DNA of 64,000 nucleotides from Mycocentrospora acerina. Its lineage: Eukaryota; Ascomycota; Dothideomycetes; Pleosporales. The translations under genes and the position numbers were made by a program. Positions 44,504 through 55,200 of this stretch are shown here, in pieces (positions within the stretch are counted from its first letter, which is position 1; every line of letters begins with the position of its first letter). The stretch is from positions 791,177-855,176 of the forward strand of contig JAKUHH010000030.1 in NCBI GenBank assembly GCA_022701365.1. Direction: 5' to 3'. The notes under the pieces are model-generated. The model saw nothing but the letters and a program-made list of their open reading frames with translations, was not told where the DNA came from and did no database searches.

Positions 44504-45766
44504 ATGTTGTGGCGTTGGACAACCGTTCTTGCTCTATCCGTCCCCGTACTGTCGCACTCAGCCCACCACATTCAGGATGATGAAGAGCTACTAATACAAA
44601 CTCGTTTGGACGAATTAGAAAGAAAATGGGGCACTGATGTGAGATCCAGATCCCGTTCGTACGAACAGTCACTGACAATTCCATAGTGGGGGTTTAGTGG
44701 CATATCTACATTTGCTCATCTTCCTCACACGCGCTGCTTGACCCATCCCGAGACAGAGTATGATGTCGCAATCCTAGGTGCACCTTTCGACACGGCCGTC
44801 TCCTACCGGCCGGGCGCAAGATTTGGACCTCGAGCTATTCGCGCTGGTTCCGCACGCCAGACCTCCTTTCGTGGCTTCAATCCACGCGCAAACCTCAACC
44901 CATATACTTCATGGGCATCGATTGTCGACTGTGGAGATATACCAATCACGCCATTTGACAATGGGCTAGCGCTGAGGCAGATGAGCGAAGCGTTCATGGA
45001 GCTTAGTAAGAGAGGGCCGACCCAGAAAAGCGTAGAGAGCGGCGTGCAGTACTTCAAGAAGCCCAAGTTGCTTACGCTAGGTGGAGATCATAGCATTGCA
45101 CTTCCGGCGTTGAGGGCACTGAAGGAAGCATATGGCCAGCCAATTACCGTTGTGCATTTCGACGCACATTTAGATACCTGGCATCCAGCAAAGTATCCAT
45201 CTGCATGGATGGATCCCAATGATCCATCACCACAGTCATTTTTCAACCACGGCAGCATGTTTTGGATTGCGGCAACAGAAGGCCTTATCGCAAACGGAAG
45301 CTCAGTACATGCTGGACTGAGAACTAGATTATCCGGCGATGACACGCAAGACTATGAGGATGACTCTCAGCAGGGCTGGATGCGCATCGCAACAGATGAC
45401 ATTGATGAGATAGGTCCAAAGGGAATCATCAAAGCCATCATGGATCGTGTTGGTACTGAGACACCGGTCTATCTCAGCATCGATATTGATGTTATTGATC
45501 CTGGCCTCGCTCCTGGCACCGGAACACCAGAACCAGGAGGCTGGACGACAAGAGAGCTCATAAGGATCTTGAGAGGTATTGAGGGTTTAAATGTTGTTGG
45601 TGCTGACGTTGTGGAGGTCAGTCCAGCCTACGATGGTGCTGCTGAGACTACTGCACTGGCCGCAGCACAAGTCGCCTACGAGATCCTGACGAGCATCGTG
45701 CGAAAAGGATTGGTTGAGCAGGCTAAAATCGGACAGCAGCAAGATGGTGCCAAGGATGAATTGTAG
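44504..45766 (+). CDS. Secreted agmatinase-type ureohydrolase (arginase superfamily)
   Basis: Binuclear-Mn hydrolase that releases urea from agmatine or a related guanidino compound. Exon 1 (44504-44638) and exon 2 (44687-45766) join through a 48-base intron in phase 0 (KWGTD|WGFSGISTFAHL); 404 aa. A signal-peptide-like N-terminus (MLWRWTTVLALSVPVLSHSA) points to secretion, as in other filamentous-fungal agmatinase-like proteins. Metal-ligand motifs are complete: LLTLGGDHSIALPAL, VVHFDAHLDTW and YLSIDIDVIDPGLAPGTGTP. PGARFGPRAIR and EVSPAYD are family hallmarks. Substrate preference (agmatine, guanidinobutyrate or other) cannot be told from sequence. Confidence 0.92.
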
Positions 45767-46056
45767 TTATTACAGGTCAAAGTTACATTAGGATTGACAA
45801 CTTTGGGGCCTTGTTTGGAAGAGAGCATCCAACACATGTGTCGAGAAAGCTTATGGATGCACTCGTAGTATGCTCAGATGTGAAAGCGCGGTGAATCTAC
45901 GAAAATTATGATGTTACAAAAATCAGAATACATCGGTTTGCCAAGCATGTAGTACGTCATGATTCGTGAGTGCAAATGAATATCTACTGCTTCAACTTTT
46001 TTTTATGACCACTACTATTTTTTCAACAACGAAGAATCCTCAGTAACTGTCAAATC

Positions 46057-47085
46057 ATGAATCACTTTGCTCCCCATGAGGGTGCAGACTTTGAGGGGTT
46101 CTACTCCAAGTTTGATCTCGCAAGCGGCTCCCACATTGCTTTAATTATCTGCTCCGTACCGAAAGCCGAAAGCCGCCCTCACATGGTATCATTCACGTAC
46201 TATCCCAAAGATGGAAAGAACATATTCCAGAGAGAGCATTTCGTCGATAAAATTGAGAGCGTGACGATTGATCCCGACACGAAGGCATTCGAGCTACGGG
46301 TACCGGGCATGGGATGCATGCGCGCCAAAGCTGACGGCACGACATCCTACAGCTTGAAAGCCGATGACTGGAGCCTTGAAGCAGAAAGCGAAAATCACAC
46401 GGTATGGAGAGAGGACAAGAACACACCTGAAGGATGGATCATCAATTTGCCACTTCCCCTACACTGGCATGTACATTCTCTCTGCTCACCATGCAACTTC
46501 ACCCTTAGTATACCATCTCTTGGCGCAAAGCACATAGTCGCAGACCGTAAAGGTCAGGCAAACATTCATCAAGAGAAAAACTGGGCAAATAGCTTTCCCG
46601 TAGCACACATGTGGGTCCAAGCTTGGGATGCCGATGCGCAAAAAGGCGTGTGTCTCGCAGGGGGTCAGATTCTAGGCCAAACCGCCTACATGTTGGGCTA
46701 TCGTTCAAAATCGCTCAACCTTGACTTTGTGCCTCCCTTCTCCATATCGTTCTTTAGCATCTTTGCGCCATTCATGAGTGTCAGCAACGATTGGGAGAGC
46801 AGGAAGTTTGAGATCTCCGTATCAAACTACTTCCGTAAACTGGAGCTCAAGGCGCAAGCACCGAAGGAGCCAGGCTGGTTTGGTCTTGCGAGTCCATTCT
46901 CCGACGGACATCGAGCCAACTTTTGCCGCGAAAGCTTCATTGCGACAGTAGAGGTGAAGATTTACGAACGCAGCGGCTGGATGCCCTGGAGTGGATGGAA
47001 GCAGGTCAAGACTGATAAGTTCGAGGGAGCAAGTTTGGAATTTGCTGGTGGATACTACCCAGAGCGCGGGGAGAAGAAAGATTGA
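46057..47085 (+). CDS. Tocopherol-cyclase-like lipocalin-fold protein
   Basis: Single-exon frame of 342 aa. The start MNHFAPHEGADFEGFYSKFD is followed by LASGSHIALIICSVP, RPHMVSFTYYPKD and NIFQREHFVDKIE, then LPLPLHWHVHSLCSPCNFTL and SFPVAHMWVQAWDADAQKGV, FCRESFIATVEVKIYERSGW. This order is that of the fungal tocopherol-cyclase-like (PF14249) proteins, a two-lobed beta-barrel family related to plant VTE1. Fungi are not known to make tocopherol, so the substrate is unknown; the fold may bind or isomerise other prenyl or hydrophobic molecules. It has no signal peptide. It lies in the same direction as and 290 bases after the ureohydrolase. Confidence 0.72.
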   Translation: MNHFAPHEGADFEGFYSKFDLASGSHIALIICSVPKAESRPHMVSFTYYPKDGKNIFQREHFVDKIESVTIDPDTKAFELRVPGMGCMRAKADGTTSYSLKADDWSLEAESENHTVWREDKNTPEGWIINLPLPLHWHVHSLCSPCNFTLSIPSLGAKHIVADRKGQANIHQEKNWANSFPVAHMWVQAWDADAQKGVCLAGGQILGQTAYMLGYRSKSLNLDFVPPFSISFFSIFAPFMSVSNDWESRKFEISVSNYFRKLELKAQAPKEPGWFGLASPFSDGHRANFCRESFIATVEVKIYERSGWMPWSGWKQVKTDKFEGASLEFAGGYYPERGEKKD

Positions 47086-48336
47086 TAATCTAGAGATAAA
47101 TTCATGTTGTTAAAGTTTGCACATTACTGTTGGCATACCTGGATGCTTTCAAAGCGACCCTCGAAGTTTTCCCATATTACCACTCCACGCGAGAAATCTC
47201 ATGTGCTATGCTTGATTGGTCGAGCGAGGTCTTTTCCAGGGCTTCTGAAAGAAAGGGTGTCTCACTAGAAAGGCGCTTGAGTGGCAGTTTGGAAAAACTT
47301 TTGGTAGTTAGCATGCTGCCAACTATCAAGTATACTCCCTAGCGAACTGTCTCAGACCATCCAATGAACACGTGAAACATCATCCTTGCAGAACAAATTC
47401 TCTCAGCACTTCTAAATCCATTTTTTGCGACGTAAATAATCTCAGAAAAATTGTAACTTATGTCTCACTAGTTACTCTAGTTTGATTCCGTGAGAAAGAC
47501 AGCGTGTGACTATTTGTTGTTGCGTGCTTGAACAGCATGTCCATCGTTCATATCAGATTTCAGATTTCTACAACATTTGACGACAGGATATGCTTAATAC
47601 TTCAGAAATTGTCCCAGTAATCACGATAGTAAGCTACGATAAAGAGGGACCTCATAGATGCATGACAGGGACACCTGATTATCTCATCAATCAAAGGACA
47701 TGTACAGCGCGTTCTGAACTCATCACCTCACACCTTTTTTGATATGCACCACGATTATAAAAAGACAGTCAGATTTGGTCAATATGAGGCAATCATGACT
47801 AATATCAATGCCACACAAGTCAAAAATAGAATTTCTAGGTGTATGTCGCTGCAGGATCGCCTTATGTTTAGCTTCACTTTGCATAATGGTGGTGTGAGCG
47901 GTGCATTCTGACTAATTTCACGTTACTATTTCTAGAAAACACAAGGTTGTAACACTTCGTAAAGGTGAGACGATAATTTCAATTTGTCCCCTAAGATCTG
48001 TGATTGGAAATGATTTGACTTGTTCTAGCACTTCTCATTGAAAGAGCTACGCCAATGCCATGGATTGCTCATTCTTCACTACCTTACGATTATTGGTTTT
48101 GTGGAAGAATGTTGTGATGACGGTTTACAGATACCTCGTTCTGACTTCAATGGCTTTTGAGTATCCACACAGCTGGAAAAAAATTGCGTCTAATTTAAAT
48201 TGGTGTTGCTCACATGGAAACGGGATAGACGAGAAAAAAATCATATCTTAACTTCTAAAAGCAATATATCTTTCCCACACGTAATGTACATGCTTATTAA
48301 TTCGAGAAATATCAAATTTACGGATCAGAATTCGAT
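47086..48336. other. AT-rich gene-free spacer
   Basis: About 1.25 kb, clearly more AT-rich than the core region to the left. It holds the 3' ends of the tocopherol-cyclase-like gene (+) and the C6 regulator (-). A 70-residue open stretch at 47130-47342 starts at TTG only and is not recognised. No repeats or RNA genes were seen. Confidence 0.5.
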
Positions 48337-50909
48337 TCATGAACCTGGTATATCACGTACAGTGTTGTCCATCGTACTATTGATAGAATCCATATCCCAC
48401 CAATTATCATGCCAGTTTCTCCCAGTAAAATCACTCTCTAGTGCTCTCACAAATCCTAGTGGGTCCATATCACCATCCACATTCATTGGAAGATCTACGA
48501 ATGATCCAAATACTGAGTAATCGAAATCCGTCATATTGGTATTAATTTTCTGAAGTTGTTGCTGGGTAGTGGGAGTACTAGGCATCATCTCTCTGGATGA
48601 TGCATTAACTCTATCATTTCGCCGCTCTTCCTGTATGGTCCTCGACACTTTGTTCAGCGCGTTCACAGTTTTTGCAAATGGTATGAGATCTGACCGTTCA
48701 GCACAGGCCTTCGCCATAGCCTCACCGATACTTTCCAACGCGCAAATATCTTCCTCGCATTCTTCCGGGTCTGTGCTGGCGAGAATATATTCGTACAAGG
48801 AGAAGATTGCACAAAATGGATAAAAGCTTATGAAACTGCAGGAAAAGATCAGCAAGCGCATTAAAATTGCTTGTGGACATCTAAGAAGTAGATTTTACGT
48901 GTGCCTGGCCTCGAGACACAACATCTTCGAGGCATACTCAGGAGATGATATCGTGAGTCTATTACGATGACAGCCACTGAGAGCCATTGAAAATACTGAA
49001 AAGTTGGTACGTACTGAGCGAACATTAGTTTGGCCGATTTCGGTAGCGCAGGAACGGCTTGGAAGTAGAGAAGCGTGTTGACGACTTTCCGTGCAGCATG
49101 TAGAGTTATAGGATGAACTGTAGTGCTGTTTGCCGATTTGGCAAGTCGCTTAACTCCTATGATGACAGCGTAGATGTTCATGATGTGATCCGCGATAAGG
49201 CAGCGGATAGGATGCGGTAAGAGGTCATTTTTCATGTGAGCCTCCATATCCCAATCTACCATGATTTCCTCAAGCTTCATGCAGAACTCATCCACTTGCT
49301 TCAGAAAACTGTCATCGCAATCCTGGAGGTTATGCTTGTCAAGGTTCTGTATCATTTCGATTGTTAGCAACGTATAACGTGTCCAAACGACGCTCATCAT
49401 GACCGAAGATGCTGAAGGGTGCATATTGCGGTGGGATAGTACGGCTGGCGGTTTTACTTTGTTTGGCGACCAGGGTAGCTGTGATACATTAGCTTAGCTG
49501 ACAATTCAAACTATGCTTCTACAAGGAGCACTCACTACAGCAGGTTTGCCATAAAAGAGGCGAAACAAACATTCTGTCGCAAGTACCTGCCAATATAGAA
49601 ACCTCATAGCTTCTCGTAAATCTTCCTCCTCGAAGCTTTGCGCTGGCGTCACATCAAGTTGATCGATACCCTGGACCTTGATAAATTGACAAGCCTTGCA
49701 GTGGAACTTCCATGATAGCTGATAGTCAAGATTGTTGATTGCAGTCCATGCAGACAGGGATGCAGTAAGCCCGTCCATCTTCGTATCAGTGGACGCATCA
49801 AGCCAAGCGGGCACAGCTTCTAGCATCTTCACGTAAGCTGTTCGAGTGGTAGGATCTTCTGGACCACGGCTTTGATGAGAACCCCAATGAATAGCATTAA
49901 AGAACAGTACGTATGCACTTGGATCCACCTTTACATATGGAGAATTGATGATTTCGGGAAGCATCCGCAGTAGGTTGACGTCTAAAGTTTTTTCAAGGAC
50001 GTCTGGCGGGACCATGCAGCTCGTAATCTCGATGAAACGTTCAATAAATTGCTGAAGCTCTGCAGTGGAAAGATCAAAGTCGGTTTTAGATGCAGTTAGG
50101 TCTGTTCGGATCTTGAGTTTGCCCAAGTCTTTGAGTGCATCGTTTAGTGATGACATCACGTCGTCGATATGAGGGGTTGGTGTGTTGATTGGAGTCGTCT
50201 GATCTTGGAATTTGCGCCTCGTGTCGGTAGCCATACGATAGATCCAAGCTGAGAGAGTCAGTGACTCGTTTTAGGAAGAGAGAGAAGACCGGAACCAGCA
50301 CATAGGACGTGGCGGTGATGAGTCTTGATAAGAAAGGAGTAAAGATTGTTACTTCAAAGTGTCTTACTCACAGTCTTGGGCGTTTTCCGTCAAGAATGCC
50401 ACACTTGGAGAGCTGGCAGTGGCCACGTCTGCATTCTCGGGTCCAGATTGGTTAGTTGAAGTTATAGATGGTGGGCTTCGGTCTTTAGTACTAGCAGTCG
50501 TGATCTGTTTTTCGAGTTGCTCAAGTCGCTGACTTATTTGATGAACGGCTACTCTCTGCTGGGCTAGTCGAGGCCGTTGACGTCTCTCAACATATTCACA
50601 AGTCGCTTTAGCAGTGATGCATTGATGGCAGATTGGATCTCTTTTGTCACATTTTATCTAAATGTGTCAGTGTTTCTCTTACGTCTGGACAGGTTTCCAC
50701 GGTATGTTTGAGGCACTGAAAGTCGAGTCTCATGTCTTGTCAAATACCTAGCATGGAGGCCGATGCATGTGTGTTGATCAAGGCTCATGGCTTTTCACTG
50801 GAAGACAGAAAGCGATATACCTACTTTCTTGCGTTTACACCTAAGACACTGCACATGTATGTTAGCGAGGTCTCCGATGCACTGACTTTAAGCATACGGC
50901 GAGTTTCAT
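48337..50909 (-). CDS. Zn2Cys6 transcription factor, divergent from the ABC pump
   Basis: Pathway-type fungal regulator. A seven-exon model keeps the frame: 50909-50898, 50848-50825, 50657-50372, 50248-49536, 49478-49015, 48958-48899 and 48835-48337, giving 685 aa. The zinc cluster is C5-X2-C8-X6-C15-X6-C22-X2-C25-X6-C32, assembled from exon 1 (12 bases, MKLA), exon 2 (24 bases, CLRCKRKK) and exon 3 (IKCDKRDPICHQC). A coiled coil (HQISQRLEQLEKQI) follows, then a Fungal_trans-like region with SWIYRMATDTRRKFQD, SAWTAINNLDYQLSWKFHCK and FLYWQVLATECLFRLFYGKP. The C-terminus is acidic (WWDMDSINSTMDNTV). The 48.9-49.0 kb junction is the least certain. It is divergent from the PDR transporter, suggesting it controls that gene; this is inference. 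Confidence 0.85.
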
Positions 50910-52203
50910 GATTATCGTCACTTCAATGGACGCCAACTTTCAAAGAAGTGTGGCGAGCAGCTCGGGTCTCTAAACCGGCAACAGTTAGTGATCAGATCCA
51001 TAACGCCACTTTGTGTGAGTATCGACTGTTCATGCACATACGAAAGAAGAAACCGAGAGACTTAATAGAATGCGGCCTTGTTGATGGACACCGCGCGCGT
51101 GTATCGTTCACCGAAAGTCCTAAGTATGATTGCGTATCCGAGGTGGGCCACGCAGATTGGTTTTGAAGCCCCTGATGCCTAATTCAGTTTAAAATTTCAT
51201 ATCAGCCAAACAATGTTGCACTAACTTTGGTCTATTTCGAGGAATGAGAAAAGCTAGTGATAGTTCAAGGCCGCGGGCCCGCGGTAGCCAAGGAATCCGC
51301 GGGAAATACGGATGTGTGAGTTCTGATTCGTTCGATTAAAAAAGCATGCACGCTAAAAGCCAGCCTCGGTTCTTCGACGACATTGGACGGGCTTTTATCA
51401 GCCACATTCAACGGCGTCCCAAGTGCCTGACTACATCCCGTGTCTCGCACACTGCAGTACTTTACACAAACTTTGAATAAAATAGATGTCCTACCCTCAA
51501 GCCTGCAGTATGTAATAATGATTGACCCTTGATCCATCAGATCAGTAATAATATCAAATTTATCTGATTGAATTACTCAGTTTGAGGGCAACACAGGGTT
51601 CTTTAACTGAACGCCTTGGTAAGACTAGTTCATTCGCTTTGTCAAATTCAATTGCTGTCACCTCTTTTCTCTACAATTTAGTTCTTTTGGAACCGACTTA
51701 TCGTAATCTAAGCATGGAATAGTCAAGAAACGGAGGCGAATTGCATTAACGCCTTTTATTACTACCTTCAAAATCAACGTTGACAAATAAATTTTGCTCT
51801 TTATTCGGTTCAATTCACTTTGGAGGGAAAAATACCGCCCAAATTTAGATACTTTATTGACGAGCTATACTGCAAGTTGCGTCATACGAAGATGACCCCT
51901 ACATTCGGTGCTTGCGAAACGTGTAGAATTACGTATTTTGTCGTGTTCTTACCAGGACCCGTTAGTAGGGGGGTTGTCCAAGTGTTTGTGTGGGTCTAGC
52001 ATGCTGTGTAGAGTCAAGGCTCTGGCTTGGCTACAGGCAGCCATCCGGACATTCAAAAACAAGGGTTGCGCGGAAACCGTGCAAGGATAATTATCCCAAG
52101 TTCCGAAGACCGAAAGTAGACCTACTTCTTGATAGATGTAAAGACCTACTAGTTGTTCAATGTCTCTCATAATTTTCTTCTTGTTTTCATTGTCCTGACT
52201 ACC
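50910..52203. promoter_or_regulatory. Shared 1.3-kb region between regulator and ABC transporter
   Basis: Intergenic region between two divergent starts. It is AT-rich, especially 51540-51860. It contains CGG/CCG triplets (for example GGCCGCGGGCCCGCGG at about 51271-51286, a palindromic GC island in AT-rich surroundings) of the kind bound by Zn2Cys6 dimers. No coding frame was recognised. Direct regulation by the neighbouring factor is inference. Confidence 0.45.
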
Positions 52204-55200
52204 ATGGATAATCGTGTAGCCCCCAACGAGCTTCCACACGGAAACCAAAATACCCCCAGAACGAGCTCTAGTTCAGAAGGTGGCAATATAAAGACAGCTG
52301 AGCAAGATCAGCAGAATGAACAAGATGTACTCAATCTCGTCCGAAAATACACCACTCAATCGATACATCATCACCATGGATCTCCCTTTGACGCTACAAG
52401 AGACAGTCAGCTGGATCCTACCAGCGACCGGTTTCTGGCGAGAAGTTGGGCCAAGTCATTCTACGAATTGAGGTACAGCAGTGATGAGGCCATTGCTCGT
52501 GTAGCAGGTGTTGCTTTTAAGAATCTCAATGTCTGGGGAAAGGGCTCGCCAACAGACTTTCAGTCGACCGTAGGCAACACCATCTTGAAGCTCCCATCGC
52601 TGTTTGGTAGAGGCACACAAAAGATTGAAATCCTGAGAGATATGGACGGACTACTGCTACCTGGCGAGCAGCTTTGCGTATTGGGCCCACCTGGGTAATT
52701 ATTGAAATCTATTTGGTCGATCATCACAGGCTAATTCTGTATAGTTCGGGCTGCTCAACGTTATTGAAGACTATCGCTGGCGAGACACATGGGTTCCAGG
52801 TCAGCCCTGAGTCTTACTTGAATTATCAAGGCGTTTCAGCAAATGACATGCATACCGCATTTAGGGGAGAAGCTGTGTACACGGCAGAAGTTGATGCACA
52901 TTTCCCACAGCTCAGTGTTGGGGATACACTTTACTTTGCTGCTTTGGCTCGTGCACCTAGGCAACTACCAGGAGGTGTCAGTCGAGAACGCTACGCAGAA
53001 CATCTGCGGGACGTGCGTCTCTCATATTCTCTTCCCTACGTGGACCTGCTAACATCAACCACAGGTGGTAATGGCTATGTTTGGTATCAACCACACACGT
53101 AACACACGAGTGGGAAACGACTTCGTACGAGGAGTTAGCGGAGGAGAGCGCAAAAGAGTAACGATTGCTGAGGCTGCTCTAAGTTTTGCGCCTCTGCAGT
53201 GTTGGGACAATTCCACACGAGGTTTTTAAACTTGCTCAAATCTCTTTGGGCCTAGTATTGATCATGAATAGGTCTCGACTCTGCAAATGCCGTGGAATTT
53301 TGTAAAACTTTGAGACTTCAGTGTGACGTTTTCGGAACATCCACTTGTGTAGCTATCTATCAGGCACCACAGGCTGCCTATGATGTGCGTACAAGTCCCG
53401 AAGCTCTAAATATGATTAATTCAGAAACGTACTAACCGTTGAAAGTTATTTGATAAGGTAACAGTCTTGTACGAAGGTTCGCATTATCTTATCATTTTAA
53501 CTTTGACATCTTTTTACCTTGTGCTTTCATCATCTGCTAACTTCTCTCGCAGGTCGGCAGATCTATTTCGGACCGGTAGATCAGGCGCGCGAATATTTCC
53601 AACGCCTTGGGTTCTACTGCCCAGAATCACAGACCACTCCTGACTTTCTCACCTCAATGACTTCACCTTCCGAACGCCGTATCAGGCCGGGACTGGAAAA
53701 TACCACACCCAGAACATCTGACGACTTCGCTCGTTGTTGGAAGGAAAGCCCCGAGAGAGTTTCACTACTCCGCGCTATTGAGGAGCACAGCCAGACCTAT
53801 CCACTCATGGGTTCTCACCAGAAGCAATTTGCTCTCTCACGAGACTTGGAGAAGTCACAAAAACAGCGCCAGAAGTCGCCATATACACTATCCTACGGAG
53901 GACAAGTATCGCTTTGCATGTGGAGAGAAATCCAGCGACTTAAAGGTGACCCCAGTGTGCCTATAGTGATGATCATCGTCAATTTCTTCGAGGCCCTCAT
54001 TATCGCATCCATTTTTTACAACTTGCCAGCAACCACGGCATCATTTTTTCAGCGAGGAGGCGTGTTATTCATGATGGTTCTTTTAAACGCTTTTGGCAGT
54101 ATGCTGGAGATAATGAGCTTGTACGCAAAGCGTGAGATCGTAGAAAAGGTTAGTCTCTCTAGCACAGAGCAATCTCGCAAGGCTGACACGGATCTTAGCA
54201 CAACCGATATGCCTTATACCATCCAAGTGCTGAAGCTCTAGCCTCGATGATTGTAGATATGCCGTATAAGATCGCAAACGCAATTGTCGTAAACTCGACG
54301 TTGTACTTCATGGCGAATCTCCGCCGGGAAGCTGGATCGTTCTTCTTTTTCATGCTTGTAGCGTTCACGATGACTTTATCCATGAGCATGTTCTTCAGGC
54401 TTTTCGCATCCATGACAAAGACAATTGCACAAGCTTTAGCTCCAAGTTCAATCATTTTGTTATTGTTGGTCATGTACACGGGCTTTGCCATTCCTGTCAA
54501 GTACATGAGAGGGTAAGAAATCGTACATATCGTTCCTAAACTAAAGCTAATACTCTACAGATGGGCTAGCTGGATTCGATGGATTAACCCAGTCTCGTAC
54601 GGTTTCGAAAACGTCATGGTAAATGAGTTCAATGGCCGCAATTTTGCATGTTCGCTCTTTGTTCCATCTGGGCCATCGTACGAAAATGTCGCATCGGATC
54701 AGCGAGCCTGTGCTGTCCAAGGCTCGGAACCTGGATTCGATTATGTGAGTGGCACATCATATGTTGAGTCGGCATTTTCTTACCGTTGGGAACGCCGATG
54801 GAGAAACTATGGCATCTTGGTGGCAATTACAATCATCTTGTTCATCGCACATCTCATCATGAGTGAGATTGTCGCTTCTGAGCGATCCAAGGGCGAGGTT
54901 CTAGTATTTCAACGTTCCAAGATGGTAAAAGGCAAACGACGTGGTATCGACGAAGAAAATGGTAATGAGACAGCGCATCGCGGTGAAAAGTTCAATGGCA
55001 ATGTTGAACCGGCTGGTAGAGAGCAAGGCCAAGAATCTATATTTCACTGGGAAGGTGTCAATTATGAGGTTCAGATCAAGGGTGAAACTCGGACTATTCT
55101 GAATTCTGTTGGTTCGTCGCCTCATCCACTAAATCTTTCACTTGTTAACCTAATTTCTAGATGGATGGATCAAACCTGGAACGCTGACAGCTTTAATGGT

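Noticed and set aside
52360..52380. His-rich HHHH stretch at the ABC transporter N-terminus considered as a metal site or a cloning tag
   Set aside because: It is a natural run within the PDR N-terminal region (SIHHHHGS) with no other metal ligands or vector sequence around it.
53013..53552. Stops and frame breaks within the first half of the ABC transporter suggesting a pseudogene
   Set aside because: Four short introns (53013-53064, 53222-53271, 53385-53445, 53477-53552) explain every break, and NBD1 is intact after joining.
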